DNA of 38,081 nucleotides from Fischerella muscicola PCC 7414 (GCF_000317205.1 NZ_AJLK01000134.1:1-38081); one strand, 5' to 3'; shown: positions 9,633 through 18,996, counted from the first letter of the stretch. Translations and numbers: made by a program. The notes: generated from the letters alone by a model not told the origin.

Positions 9633-10853
9633 ATGAGCCAACAATTAATTATTGGAAATAATAACACCCATATAAATCTACCGCGTGAAAAGCAACCTTA
9701 CCGAATTGTTTTAGTTCATCCGAGTGCAGGAGTTAACTGGAGTGGTGGCGCGGAAATCCTCGCGATCGAGCTTGCACGCCGTCTGAGTTGCTACTTTGAA
9801 GTAGAACTGCTGAGTGGCGCGAATTGTGGCTCTTTTAGCTACCCCATCAAATGTATTCCCCGTACCTATGCTTTTAATGCTGTACATCATCCTCTGATTG
9901 CTCCACTATTGGGTGGTTTCACAACTCCTGAAATTGTGCTGGAACACCTGACTAGTTTCTTTCCTTGCTTACTCCGCCTGTTAAGTAAACCTGCTGATTT
10001 AATCTTTCCCCATAACGACTATGGTGGGCTAGCTATGGCTGCTTGTGTGCGATCGCTCCAGGGAACCCCGATACTTTTCACCGAACACAATAGCTTATTG
10101 GGGAAAGGAGATGATGGTTCATTACTACAAAATGGTCAATGCTTGAAGCGGAATCTTCGCTTTTGTCCAGATCATTTGGTAGTGTTCGATGAAGCTACCG
10201 CTGCATTTACCCGTACTCTCAAACCAACACAACCAATCAGCATCATTCCCAATGGTGTAAATCTCAATCAATTTACCCCTAATGGCAACCAAATTGATCT
10301 AGGTTTGCCCAAACCCATAGTCCTGTGTGTCGCCTCGTTAAATTGTAAGAATCAAAAGCGAGTTGAACTAGCCATTCAAGCTGTGTCTCGCTTGAGGGAG
10401 GTTAGTCTTCTGATCTGTGGAGATGGCCCTGATCGCGCCTATTTTCAGTCACTATGTGAGCGTCTTTTGAGTGCAGAACGCTTTGCTATTCGCACCTTTC
10501 CCTTTGAGCAAATGCCTGAAATCTATCGCAGTGTTGATGTATTTACCCTCCCTTCTATCTATGAGCCGTTTGGACTTGTCTATCTAGAAGCAATGGCTAC
10601 TGGTTTACCTGTAGTCGCTACTGAGGATGAAATGCGGCGATATATCATCGGCGACGGTGGGATTCTCTGCGATGTCACCAATCTAGATGTTTATGCTCAT
10701 GCGATTAAAGATGCCTTGAGTGGCAGTTGGAGTGAGCGTGCAAAACAAAATGCCGCACGCTTTAGTTGGGATGCGATCGCGCTGCGTTACCGTGATCTGA
10801 TTCTAGAAATGATTTTGCAATCTAAGAAAAAATTGTCGCTACAAACTAATTAA
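9633..10853 (+). CDS. GT4-family glycosyltransferase
   Basis: This 406-residue GT4 enzyme has an N-terminal extension of about 20 polar residues, then the acceptor domain (YRIVLVHPSAGVNWSGGAE). The donor domain starts around residue 225 (IVLCVASLNCKNQKR) and includes the E-x7-E pair in YEPFGLVYLEAM. It should act in the cytoplasm on polysaccharide precursors. Its C-terminal half resembles the gene at 14422, since both have a FGLV-LEAM motif followed by an Arg-Tyr-Ile segment, so the two may share a donor type. A GGAG lies about 10 bases before the ATG. Its stop is 15 bases upstream of the truncated GT2 gene. Confidence 0.88.
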   Translation: MSQQLIIGNNNTHINLPREKQPYRIVLVHPSAGVNWSGGAEILAIELARRLSCYFEVELLSGANCGSFSYPIKCIPRTYAFNAVHHPLIAPLLGGFTTPEIVLEHLTSFFPCLLRLLSKPADLIFPHNDYGGLAMAACVRSLQGTPILFTEHNSLLGKGDDGSLLQNGQCLKRNLRFCPDHLVVFDEATAAFTRTLKPTQPISIIPNGVNLNQFTPNGNQIDLGLPKPIVLCVASLNCKNQKRVELAIQAVSRLREVSLLICGDGPDRAYFQSLCERLLSAERFAIRTFPFEQMPEIYRSVDVFTLPSIYEPFGLVYLEAMATGLPVVATEDEMRRYIIGDGGILCDVTNLDVYAHAIKDALSGSWSERAKQNAARFSWDAIALRYRDLILEMILQSKKKLSLQTN

Positions 10854-10868
10854 ATTAAGGAGTATATT

Positions 10869-11159
10869 ATGCCTAAAGTTTCTGTCATCATTCAAGCTTA
10901 CAATGCTATGAACTATCTCCCCAAAACATTGGAGAGTGTTCTGAAGCAAACTTTTACTGATTTTGAGGTATTAATTATCAACGATGGTAGCACCGATAAT
11001 ATTATTGAATGGGCATCTCAAATTACAGATCCGCGTGTGAAACTAATCTCTCAAGAAAATCAAGGTCAATCTGCGGCTCGCAACCTTGGTGTTGTTCTTG
11101 CTAAAGGAGATTATTTAGCATTCTTAAATGCAGTTAAAAAGCTAAGAAATCACCTTTGA
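10869..11159 (+). pseudogene. Truncated GT2 glycosyltransferase (first of a four-copy array)
   Basis: The 96-residue product matches the first 84 or so residues of the three downstream GT2 enzymes (MPKVSVII-AYNAM-YLP-TLESV). It breaks off exactly where they have AFLDADD: here it reads AFLNAVKKLRNHL and stops. The DxD metal-binding motif and everything after it are missing, so it cannot be a working transferase. It keeps a strong AAGGAG ribosome-binding site 6 bases before its ATG, whereas copies two and three have none obvious. Bases after the break carry dispersed cyanobacterial repeat sequence (cttggcg units near 11200-11220), a possible cause of the truncation. A translated regulatory stub is possible but less likely. 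Confidence 0.8.
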
Positions 11160-11300
11160 ATTTTCAAATTCAGGACTTAGGCACCTTCTACAAAACCTTG
11201 GCGCACTTGGCGCCTTGGCGGTTCAATACAATAAACGACACCCATTGTTTTGCTATTCCCTGTCTGCATGAATTAATTTAATTTTGCCCAACTACTTAAT

Positions 11301-12254
11301 ATGCCCAAGGTATCTGTCATTATTCCGGCATACAATGCAATGACTTATCTGCCAGAAACTCTAGAGAGTGTTTTACGGCAGACTTTCACAGATTTTGAAG
11401 TATTAATTGTTAATGATGGTAGTTCAGATCCTATCCTCGCATGGGCTTGTGGAATAGTAGATCCGCGTGTGAAACTGATTTCTCAAGAAAATAAAGGTGT
11501 ATCTGCGGCACGCAACACAGGCATTACCCATGCCCAAGGAGAGTATATAGCGTTTCTGGATGCTGACGATTTGTGGGAGTCAACTAAATTAGAGAAACAG
11601 GTACGTTGTCTGGAAGAAAATCCAGCAATCGGCTTGGTGCATACTTGGATAGTTTTAATTGATGAGCAAGGTAAATCTTCGGGTAGAGTCATATCCTCAA
11701 ATGCAGAGGGTAACGCGTGGAAGCAAGTAGTTGAACACAACCCTATCCAAACTTCCACAGTTTTAGTTCGTCGCTGTTGTTTGGAAACAGTAGGGGTATT
11801 TGACCAAAATTTACGTTCTGCTGAAGATTGGGAATTATGGGTACGTATTGCTTCTCGTTATCTATTGGCAGTAATCAAAGAACCTTTGGTTTTCTATCGA
11901 TTACATGCTGGTAATACAACTAAAAACTGGCGATTGATAGAACAAGGTCTGAGTCCAGTGATTGAGAAAGTGTTCCAATCAATACCACCAGAAGCTCAGT
12001 ATCTAAAACATCGATGCTACGCCCGTGACAACCTCTATCTAGCCTGGAAAGCCCTGCAAAGTGATGACAAAGACTGCAAGTGGGCACGTCATTTTCGGGC
12101 CTCAGCCGTCAAATACTATCCTCAGTTGCGTTACTCTCGCCAGTACATCCGTCTGAGTTTAGCGATCGCAATCATGGAATGGTTTGGGCCATTCGGCTTC
12201 AGCAGAGTGATGGCATTTATTTACATCCTGCGTCGCCGCGTATTCAGTCTATGA
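11301..12254 (+). CDS. GT2-family glycosyltransferase (array copy 2)
   Basis: This 317-residue GT-A fold inverting glycosyltransferase has the nucleotide-binding start PKVSVIIPAYNAM, the NDGSSD loop near residue 40, the DxD motif DADD around residue 91 that holds the metal and nucleotide sugar, and the ED catalytic-base region in RSAEDWELW near residue 178. It is a paralogue of the next two genes, very close in the first 120 residues and more divergent beyond. It should add a sugar to the lipid-linked unit in the cytoplasm. No clear Shine-Dalgarno precedes ATG 11301. Its relatives are typical of cyanobacterial exopolysaccharide clusters, but the specificity is unknown. Confidence 0.9.
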   Translation: MPKVSVIIPAYNAMTYLPETLESVLRQTFTDFEVLIVNDGSSDPILAWACGIVDPRVKLISQENKGVSAARNTGITHAQGEYIAFLDADDLWESTKLEKQVRCLEENPAIGLVHTWIVLIDEQGKSSGRVISSNAEGNAWKQVVEHNPIQTSTVLVRRCCLETVGVFDQNLRSAEDWELWVRIASRYLLAVIKEPLVFYRLHAGNTTKNWRLIEQGLSPVIEKVFQSIPPEAQYLKHRCYARDNLYLAWKALQSDDKDCKWARHFRASAVKYYPQLRYSRQYIRLSLAIAIMEWFGPFGFSRVMAFIYILRRRVFSL

Positions 12255-12425
12255 AGTAGGGGAGGTGGGGAACTCACCGGCCCCCACTCCCCCAAGGGAG
12301 TGGGGATTAGGGGCAGTGGGGAGTGTGGGGAGTATGAGGGGTGTGAGGAGTAAACAACTAACAACTAACCACTAACTACTAACAATTACCAATTACCAAT
12401 TACCAATTACCAAAAACTAAACTAT
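12255..12425. repeat. Hairpin plus tandem heptamer repeats
   Basis: A perfect 10-bp inverted repeat (CCCCACTCCC, 4-base loop, GGGAGTGGGG) lies at 12282-12305 just after the GT2 stop. It is followed by four CTAACNA heptamers (12358-12385) and four AATTACC heptamers (12384-12411). There is no T-run after the hairpin, so termination is doubtful. The block separates GT2 copies 2 and 3. Confidence 0.75.
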
Positions 12426-13385
12426 ATGCCCAAGGTATCTGTTATTATCCCAGCCTACAATAGCATGACTTATCTGCCAAAAACTCTAGAGAGTGTATTG
12501 AGGCAGACTTTCACAGACTTTGAAGTATTAATCATTAATGATGGTAGTTCAGACAATATCGTTGAATGGGCGTTGCAGATAGCAGATCCACGTGTAAGGC
12601 TGATTTCGCAACCAAACCAGGGTGTATCTGTTGCACGCAACACAGGTATTACCCATGCCCAAGGAGAATACATTGCATTTTTAGACGCGGACGATTTATG
12701 GCAACCAACCAAGTTAGAAAAACAAGTGCGTTGTTTGGAGGATAACCCAGCAGTAGGTTTAGTTTATACCTGGACGGATTTTATTGATGAATCAGATCAG
12801 CCTACAGGTGTATCCATTGTTTCCCACGCTGAGGGGAATGTATGGAAGCAAATTGTTGTCAGAGACATGATTTCTACAGGCAGTTCACCCATGATCCGCC
12901 GTGAGTGTTTTGCATCCGTGGGAGTATTTGATGCCAACATTAGTATTGGTGAAGACCGAGATATGTGGACGCGCATTGCTGCTCGTTATCCCTTTGCAGT
13001 GGTCAAAGAACCTTTAACTCTCTATCGTAGACATTCTAGAAATACAACTAAAAACAGCAAAAAAATAGTTCATCAACTGCGTCAAGTGATCGAGAAAAGT
13101 TTTCATTCTGCCCCACTGGAATTGCTGTATTTGCGAAACCAAAGTTACGGCTGGATGAACTTCTTTGCAGCTTGGTCTGCCCTACTAGACGAGAATAACT
13201 ACAAAGACGCTATTAATTACCGTCAGCAAGCGATTTTGCACTACCCTCAAATCCGCTACACATTCATCTACCTACGCCTAAGTTTAGCAATAGCAATCAT
13301 ACGCTGGTTTGGATCTCAAACTTATGAGGAAGTACGAGGACTGACCCGGACTTTGCGACGCCTGATGTTAGGTGCTGCTACCTGA
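12426..13385 (+). CDS. GT2-family glycosyltransferase (array copy 3)
   Basis: This 319-residue paralogue of its neighbours has the same order of motifs: PKVSVIIPAYNSM at the N-terminus, NDGSSD near 40, DADD near 91, and IGEDRDMW near 180 with the catalytic acidic pair. It is closest to copy 4: both share a long C-terminal half including LELLYLRNQSYGWMN. That suggests copies 3 and 4 separated most recently. There is no clear ribosome-binding site because the heptamer block runs almost up to the ATG. Role as for the other GT2 enzymes; substrate unknown. Confidence 0.9.
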   Translation: MPKVSVIIPAYNSMTYLPKTLESVLRQTFTDFEVLIINDGSSDNIVEWALQIADPRVRLISQPNQGVSVARNTGITHAQGEYIAFLDADDLWQPTKLEKQVRCLEDNPAVGLVYTWTDFIDESDQPTGVSIVSHAEGNVWKQIVVRDMISTGSSPMIRRECFASVGVFDANISIGEDRDMWTRIAARYPFAVVKEPLTLYRRHSRNTTKNSKKIVHQLRQVIEKSFHSAPLELLYLRNQSYGWMNFFAAWSALLDENNYKDAINYRQQAILHYPQIRYTFIYLRLSLAIAIIRWFGSQTYEEVRGLTRTLRRLMLGAAT

Positions 13386-13416
13386 TATTATTCTCTTTTT
13401 TTTCAGGAGTTTAAAC

Positions 13417-14376
13417 ATGACAAAAGTTTCTGTTGTGATTCCAGCCTATAATGCTATGACTTATCTGCCAGAAACTCTAGAGAGTGTTTTGAGGCAGACT
13501 TTCGCAGATTTTGAAGTATTAATTATTAATGATGGTAGTTCGGACAAGATTGTGGAATGGGCTGCTGGGATAGTAGACCCACGTGTAAAGTTGATTTCGC
13601 AACCAAATCAGGGTGTATCTGTTGCACGCAACACAGGTATTGCTCAAGCGCAAGGAGAATACATCGCATTCTTGGACGCGGACGATTTATGGGAACCAAC
13701 TAAATTAGAAAAGCAAGTGCGTTGTCTGGAAAATAATCCCGCAGCAGGCTTAGTTTATACCTGGACAGCTTTAATTGATCAGTCGGGCAACCCTATGGGT
13801 ACATTATGGGTTTCCGATATAGAAGGCAATGTATGGGAGCAAATTGTTGTCAAAGACATGATCTCTAATGGCAGTTCACCAATGGTTCGCCGTAGTTGCT
13901 TTGAAACTGTTGGGGTATTCGATCCTCAAATTAGGGGCGTTGAAGACAGAGAAATGTGGATTCGGATTGCTGCTTGCTATCCTTTCGCAGTGGTTAAAGA
14001 ACCCTTAACCCTATATCGTCGTCACCCTGGCAATATGACCAGCAACCGCCAAATGATAATTACAGAATTACGCAAAGTCTTTGAGAAAGCCTTTGAATCT
14101 ACTCCTTTGGAGTTGCTGTATTTGCGAAACCAAAGCTATGGCTGGATGAACTTGTTTGCAGCTTGGGGTTGTATAGAGGACGAGAAGAACTACAAAAAGG
14201 CAATGCATTACCGTCAGCAGGCTGTTTTGCATTATCCCCAATTACACAACACATCTACTTATATAAGCTTGAGTTTAAGAATAGCGACAATGCGCTGGTT
14301 TGGTCTTCAAGGCTACGAGAGAGTGCGAGGAATAACTCGTACTGTGCGTCAACTAATGTTAGGTACTGCTGCCTGA
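13417..14376 (+). CDS. GT2-family glycosyltransferase (array copy 4)
   Basis: This 319-residue GT2 enzyme starts MTKVSVVIPAYNAM. The frame is open from 13372, overlapping the end of copy 3, but ATG 13417 has AGGAG 7 bases upstream and aligns with the other copies, so I use it. NDGSSD, DADD and GVEDREMW are all present. It shares LELLYLRNQSYGWMN and the C-terminal arginine-rich helix with copy 3. The 31-base gap after copy 3 and its own good ribosome-binding site suggest co-transcription. Sugar and linkage cannot be inferred. Confidence 0.9.
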   Translation: MTKVSVVIPAYNAMTYLPETLESVLRQTFADFEVLIINDGSSDKIVEWAAGIVDPRVKLISQPNQGVSVARNTGIAQAQGEYIAFLDADDLWEPTKLEKQVRCLENNPAAGLVYTWTALIDQSGNPMGTLWVSDIEGNVWEQIVVKDMISNGSSPMVRRSCFETVGVFDPQIRGVEDREMWIRIAACYPFAVVKEPLTLYRRHPGNMTSNRQMIITELRKVFEKAFESTPLELLYLRNQSYGWMNLFAAWGCIEDEKNYKKAMHYRQQAVLHYPQLHNTSTYISLSLRIATMRWFGLQGYERVRGITRTVRQLMLGTAA

Positions 14377-14421
14377 TATAACTCTTTTTTCAGCTCTGCG
14401 CTTTTGACAGGAGCAATTATC

Positions 14422-15552
14422 ATGATTAAAGTGTTTATTCTCTCTTCAGGACTTGGTTATATTCAGCGTGGTTATGAATCTTTTTCTCAAGAACTTTTTG
14501 ATGCATTATCACAAAATTGCTCTTTAGATGTGACTCTTTTTAAAGGGAATGGCAAGCCATCCAGTAAAGAAATTGTTGTCTGGAATATACCATATTATGG
14601 CAAGCTAGCTCAAAAAATTAGCGAGTTTTTTAAAAAACCAGAGAGAAGAGATCCATACTTCACTCAGCAAGTCACATTTTTTCTCAGCTTTCTACCCCAT
14701 TTATATTTGAAAAAACCAGATATTATTTTCTTTACCGAGCCAAGTTTAGGTACTCTACTATGGCATTGGCGGTCTATTACAAAGCAAAGTTATCAGTTTT
14801 TATTTTGTAATGGTGGGCCTTGTTCACCAAATATATTTTATCGCTGGGATCGTGTACTGCAAGTAGCTCCTACTCATTTTCAATCTGCTTTAGATATAGG
14901 AGTAGCTGCTGAAAAACAAACTTTGATTCCTCATGCAATTCATATACCCTCTGAACCGATAATTCTTAGTGATAGGGAACGGGAGCTTTTACGCCATAAA
15001 CTTGGATTACCTGAAAAAAGACCATTGATTCTCTCGGTGGCAGCTATTAATAAATCTCGTAAGCGAATGGATTATGTAATTAGCGAAATTGCTCATCTGC
15101 CTGAACCACGTCCTTATCTTTTATTACTAGGTCATCAAGGAGAGGAAGCACGAGAAATTATTCAGCTTGGCAATAGCTTATTAGGTGTCGAGAATTTTCA
15201 GATTAGAACTGTTGATAAAAATGAGGTTGCAGATTACTACAAAGTTGCAGATGCTTTCGTTCTAGCTTCTCTATATGAGGGGTTTGGTCTAGTGTTTTTA
15301 GAGGCAATGTCTCACGGTCTACCCTGTTTAGCTCATGATTATGAAGTTCCTCGCTATATATTAGGCAAGGAGGGATATTTCGCTAATTTTGAATTGGCAG
15401 GTAGTTTAGCAAATTTAATACCTCAAGCTCTAGCAGAATCGCATGATATATCTAAACGACGTCATCGTCATCATACTGTCTACGAACGTTTTAGTTGGGA
15501 TAAATTGCGCCCAGAATATGTCAAATTGATTCAACAATGTGTTAACTCGTGA
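14422..15552 (+). CDS. GT4-family glycosyltransferase
   Basis: This 376-residue GT4 enzyme starts MIKVFILSSGLGYIQRGYES. Its donor domain opens near residue 205 (PLILSVAAINKSRKR) and has the E-x7-E motif in YEGFGLVFLEAM. The start is ATG 14422, with CAGGAG 8 bases upstream, rather than the in-frame TTG at 14404. The N-terminal half is rich in aromatic and lysine residues and probably touches a lipid-linked acceptor. It lies 45 bases after the GT2 array and before a 283-base repeat-rich gap, so it may close a transcription unit. Its relation to the 9633 gene is noted there. Confidence 0.87.
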   Translation: MIKVFILSSGLGYIQRGYESFSQELFDALSQNCSLDVTLFKGNGKPSSKEIVVWNIPYYGKLAQKISEFFKKPERRDPYFTQQVTFFLSFLPHLYLKKPDIIFFTEPSLGTLLWHWRSITKQSYQFLFCNGGPCSPNIFYRWDRVLQVAPTHFQSALDIGVAAEKQTLIPHAIHIPSEPIILSDRERELLRHKLGLPEKRPLILSVAAINKSRKRMDYVISEIAHLPEPRPYLLLLGHQGEEAREIIQLGNSLLGVENFQIRTVDKNEVADYYKVADAFVLASLYEGFGLVFLEAMSHGLPCLAHDYEVPRYILGKEGYFANFELAGSLANLIPQALAESHDISKRRHRHHTVYERFSWDKLRPEYVKLIQQCVNS

Positions 15553-15835
15553 TGAAGTATCTGTTTTAAAAATAGGGAACTCTTAACTCTTAACAGGGAA
15601 CAGAAAAGAGTTATTTTCATGTTTGATTATTACCAAAGTTCATGATTGACTGTCTTGAAAATAGCGATCAAAGATTGGAAATCAACTTAACAGCAAACCT
15701 ACAAACCATCTGTGTCCATCTGTGTTCATCTGTGTACCCTTCACCGAAGCCTATGAGCGCGTCTACGTTCAATTATTCATCCCCTAGTTGTGGGTGCGAA
15801 CCCGTGGGGGTCTAGTTAAATAACAAAACTTGATT
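15553..15835. other. Repeat-rich spacer
   Basis: No gene is visible. It holds an inverted copy (15575-15599) of the CCTGTTAAGAGTTCCC element found at 22260 and 23996, and three tandem 10-mers CATCTGTGTN at 15707-15736. A GC-rich hairpin lies near 15781-15810 (GGGT, GCGA loop, ACCC, with outer CCCC/GGGG). The 10-mers recur inverted at 21531-21560, on the far side of the next four genes. Confidence 0.65.
15707..15736 (+). repeat. Tandem 10-mer repeat, left copy
   Basis: There are three consecutive units of CATCTGTGTN. Their reverse complement occurs three times in tandem at 21531-21560. The two blocks face each other around the segment containing two related GT4 genes, the ABC exporter and a third GT4 gene. 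Confidence 0.8.
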
Positions 15836-17032
15836 ATGCACTTGATTGTTTTAGAACTAGAACCAACTTCTTGCCGGGGTGGACAAGAAATAGTCCTATT
15901 TGATGTTTGCCGTGGTCTTGCTCAAAGGGGACATACTATTAGTCTTGTTTATACGAAAGAAGGGAATTTACTTGAGCAGTATCAAAAGTTTTGTAGCCAT
16001 GTCATCAAGGCTAATTTATTTACTATTTATCCACCCCAATATAGTTTTCATTTTATAGCTGATATTTGGAATTTAAATAGCAATATTCCAGTCACTGAAA
16101 ATAGTGTATTGCTGAGTAATCAGTATCAAGATACTTTTTTTGCTCGTGCTTTATCTTTATCAAAAAATATACCCTTGGTATGTTATTTGCATTTACCTCC
16201 ATCTCATAGGATATTAGTTCGTCACACCGAAACAAAAAATGTCAAACAGGTTTTGAGAGAGTCATATATTAGGTGGCAGTGGCAAACTGGATTAAAAGGT
16301 GTGAAGCAGTTTATTGCTGTTTCCAATCAGACGAAGCAGGAATGGGTAAAAAATGGATATCCAGAAGATAGAATTGAGGTTGTACATAACGGAATTAACC
16401 TAGAAATAAACGCTTCTCCAAATAATTTTTATCTGAGGAGAAAAGAATGGAATATCCTTGAAGATACCAGAGTAATTTCCTATGTTGGTAGGTTAGATCC
16501 AGAAAAGGGATTAGAAACGCTAATTAAAGCATTTGCTATTTTGCTGAAAAGTGGTGCTAAAACTCAATTATTAATTGCGGGAAAGCCAATCAACGAAGAT
16601 GAGGAATATCAAAAATCCTTAGAACAGCTAACAATCGATTTGGGCATAAACAATTATGTCAGCTTTCTAGGTCATATAACTAATACCACCAATTTATATC
16701 AAGTAAGTGATGTAACAGTTCTACCTAGTCTATGGTCAGAACCTTTTGGACGGGTAATTGTAGAATCAATGGCATGTGGAACTCCTGTGGTAGCTAGCTG
16801 CATTGGAGGAATTCCGGAGATTTTGACAGGAGAGTTTCAAAAAGGATTGTTTGAGCCAGGAAATGAGCGAGATTTATCAGATACTCTCAATCAAATAATT
16901 AATTGGAGGGAGAATGACTCCCAATTAGGTAAAAGATGCCGTGAGCATGTGTTAAAAAATTTCAGTTTAGACAAAATGATTGATGGTGTTGAAAAAGTAC
17001 TAGAACGCCGATTCAGTTCAGCAAGGAACTAG
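15836..17032 (+). CDS. GT4-family glycosyltransferase (paralogue of the 20259 gene)
   Basis: This 398-residue GT4 enzyme starts MHLIVLELEPTSCRGGQE, with the glycine-rich acceptor loop right after. The donor domain begins near residue 213 (VISYVGRLDPEKGLETLI) and has the E-x7-E pair in SEPFGRVIVESMACGTPVV. I start at ATG 15836 rather than TTG 15830. It is clearly paralogous to the gene at 20259 (shared RGGQE, GNLLE-Y-KFC, DVTVLPS-WSEPFGRVI). A third, broken copy of this N-terminus survives at 18948. Only 5 bases separate its stop from the ABC exporter, so translation is probably coupled. Sugar specificity unknown. Confidence 0.9.
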   Translation: MHLIVLELEPTSCRGGQEIVLFDVCRGLAQRGHTISLVYTKEGNLLEQYQKFCSHVIKANLFTIYPPQYSFHFIADIWNLNSNIPVTENSVLLSNQYQDTFFARALSLSKNIPLVCYLHLPPSHRILVRHTETKNVKQVLRESYIRWQWQTGLKGVKQFIAVSNQTKQEWVKNGYPEDRIEVVHNGINLEINASPNNFYLRRKEWNILEDTRVISYVGRLDPEKGLETLIKAFAILLKSGAKTQLLIAGKPINEDEEYQKSLEQLTIDLGINNYVSFLGHITNTTNLYQVSDVTVLPSLWSEPFGRVIVESMACGTPVVASCIGGIPEILTGEFQKGLFEPGNERDLSDTLNQIINWRENDSQLGKRCREHVLKNFSLDKMIDGVEKVLERRFSSARN

Positions 17033-17037
17033 GAATT

Positions 17038-18906
17038 ATGATATTTACTGCTGTAGGAAATTATATACATTTTAAACTGGCAATTCCAATTTCTAGACTG
17101 TTAAAAGCTACGAGTTTTTGGCAAGATAACTATTTCATCTTCCGAGAGTTCAAATACTTTCCTCGGATGGCTATTTTGGCTCTGGTATGTCTGCTCATAG
17201 CAGCAGTTTTAGAAGGATTTGGTATTGGTTTTATTCTGTCGTTTTTACAAAGTTTGACCAATCCCACCGCACCACCAATCCAAACAGGTATTACCTGGTT
17301 TGATGTTTGGATATTGGGAGTAAATGCTCCTGCTGCCGAGCGCATCTATCGAATATGTGCGCTGATTATCATGACAACATGGTTACGTTCACTCTTTAAT
17401 TACTTAGGACAGGTTTATAATCAAAAAACTCAGTTGCATCTTGCCGATCGCCTGCGTAGACGAGTTTTTGAACAATTGCAAGCATTAAGTCTGAGTTATT
17501 TTGCTAAGACGCGTTCTGGTGATTTAATCAATAGCATAACTTCTGAGATATACCAGCTAATACAAGCTTTTAATGTAATTTCTTTTGTTTTTACCAAGAG
17601 TTCAATTCTATTGGTTTATATAGCGTCAATGTTATTACTATCGTGGCAACTAACGCTGATTTCTGTGATGCTGTTTAGTTTGCTATCGGTAGGGATGACA
17701 ACATTATTAGGACGGGTACGGGAGGCTAGTTTTGAAAGGACAAGCGCTGGTAGCTGCTATACTTCAGTGGCGCTGGAATTTATCAATGGTATCCGTACAG
17801 TTCAGGCATTTGCAGCGCAAGACTATGAGCGCAGACGGTTTTATGATGCTAGTACAAAGCTTCTACAAAGTGCGACCAAATCTGTTTCAGCGATGTCATT
17901 GATAGAACCTGTCTCAGAAGGGGTTTCGATCACACTGCTTATTGGGATGCTGATAATAGCATTTAGGTTTCTCATTCAGAATGGACTGTTGGAATCAGCT
18001 TCGCTGTTGACATTTTTATTCGTCTTATTGCGTGTTGCGCCAAATGTGCGTGCGATCGATTCAGCGAGAGCGCAGTTTAACAATTTTCAGGGAGCATTCA
18101 ACAATATTAAGGAGCTGTTGAGAACTGACAACAAAACTTACTTACAAAATGGTAAAGTCCAGTTTTCAGGATTGCAGCAAGCCATTAGGTTTGTAGGTGT
18201 AGATTTTGGCTACGATGCTAATGAATTGGTATTACATAATATTTCTCTAACTATCGAACGGGGAAAAATGACAGCACTAGTTGGAGCATCTGGTGCTGGC
18301 AAATCAACACTAGCTGATTTAATTCCACGATTTTACGACCCAACCAGAGGTAAAATTCTCATAGATGGTGTAGATTTGCGAGAGTATGAGATTAACTCGC
18401 TGCGCCGCAAGATAGCTGTCGTCAGTCAGGATACATTCATTTTTAATACTTCTGTCCGCAATAATATTGCCTATGCAATGGAAGAGGTAGATGAAGCTGC
18501 AATTATGGAAGCAGCTCGATTGGCTCATGCGCTGGAATTTATTCAACAGTTGCCTGAAGGCTTTGATACCCAGCTTGGAGATCGAGGAGTGCGGCTATCT
18601 GGAGGACAACGTCAGCGTATAGCGATCGCTCGTGCTTTGCTGCGTGATCCAGATATTCTGATCTTAGATGAGGCGACGAGTGCTTTAGACTCTGTGTCTG
18701 AAAGGTTAATTCAAGAGTCTTTAGACAAGCTTGCTGTTGGTCGAACAGTGATTGCGATCGCTCATCGCCTTTCAACAATTGTCCGAGCAGATAAAGTCGT
18801 AGTGCTTGAGCAGGGACGCATTGTAGAAGAGGGGGGATATCAAGAGTTATTGGCACAGCGCGGCAAACTCTGGAAATATCACCAGCTTCAGCATGAATTG
18901 GGTTAA
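17038..18906 (+). CDS. ABC exporter, fused permease-ATPase (MsbA/HepA-like)
   Basis: This 622-residue half-transporter has an N-terminal six-helix ABC membrane domain (about residues 40-340) and a C-terminal ATPase. The ATPase has Walker A GASGAGKST (Lys about 422), signature LSGGQRQR near 520, Walker B ILILDEATSALD and the H-loop IAHRLST. It should work as a homodimer in the cytoplasmic membrane and flip or export a lipid-linked glycan or glycolipid. In heterocyst-forming cyanobacteria the HepA exporter, also about 600 residues and also set among glycosyltransferases, is needed for the envelope polysaccharide. The length and context fit that group, but I cannot prove orthology. It starts 5 bases after the 15836 glycosyltransferase. 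Confidence 0.9.
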   Translation: MIFTAVGNYIHFKLAIPISRLLKATSFWQDNYFIFREFKYFPRMAILALVCLLIAAVLEGFGIGFILSFLQSLTNPTAPPIQTGITWFDVWILGVNAPAAERIYRICALIIMTTWLRSLFNYLGQVYNQKTQLHLADRLRRRVFEQLQALSLSYFAKTRSGDLINSITSEIYQLIQAFNVISFVFTKSSILLVYIASMLLLSWQLTLISVMLFSLLSVGMTTLLGRVREASFERTSAGSCYTSVALEFINGIRTVQAFAAQDYERRRFYDASTKLLQSATKSVSAMSLIEPVSEGVSITLLIGMLIIAFRFLIQNGLLESASLLTFLFVLLRVAPNVRAIDSARAQFNNFQGAFNNIKELLRTDNKTYLQNGKVQFSGLQQAIRFVGVDFGYDANELVLHNISLTIERGKMTALVGASGAGKSTLADLIPRFYDPTRGKILIDGVDLREYEINSLRRKIAVVSQDTFIFNTSVRNNIAYAMEEVDEAAIMEAARLAHALEFIQQLPEGFDTQLGDRGVRLSGGQRQRIAIARALLRDPDILILDEATSALDSVSERLIQESLDKLAVGRTVIAIAHRLSTIVRADKVVVLEQGRIVEEGGYQELLAQRGKLWKYHQLQHELG

Positions 18907-18947
18907 TTCGGATAGAACAGTCTGAAATTGCAAAAACCTGCAAATCT

Positions 18948-18996
18948 ATGCATCTGATTGTTTTAGAAAATGAACCGTCTTCTTGTCGTGAAGGAA
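18948..18996 (+). pseudogene. Vestigial 5' end of a GT4 gene
   Basis: From ATG 18948 the sequence encodes MHLIVLENEPSSCREGN and then a stop. It matches the starts of the GT4 genes at 15836 (MHLIVLELEPTSCRGG) and 20259 (MHFIGLENELSSFRGG), with features of both. After the CRE/CRG point the frame is lost, although AGACAAGA still echoes the GGACAAGA of the 15836 gene. It looks like the stub of a third copy whose remainder was replaced by the unrelated GT4 gene that follows. It is too short to be functional; a leader peptide is a less likely reading. Confidence 0.7.

Noticed and set aside
15781-15810. tRNA-like arm (GGGTGCGAACCC)
   Set aside because: It resembles a T-arm but no acceptor, D or anticodon arms can be built around it; it is treated as a simple hairpin.
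17038-18906. Firm assignment as hepA
   Set aside because: Context and length fit, but the MsbA-like half-transporter family is large and I cannot establish orthology without a search, so no symbol is given.
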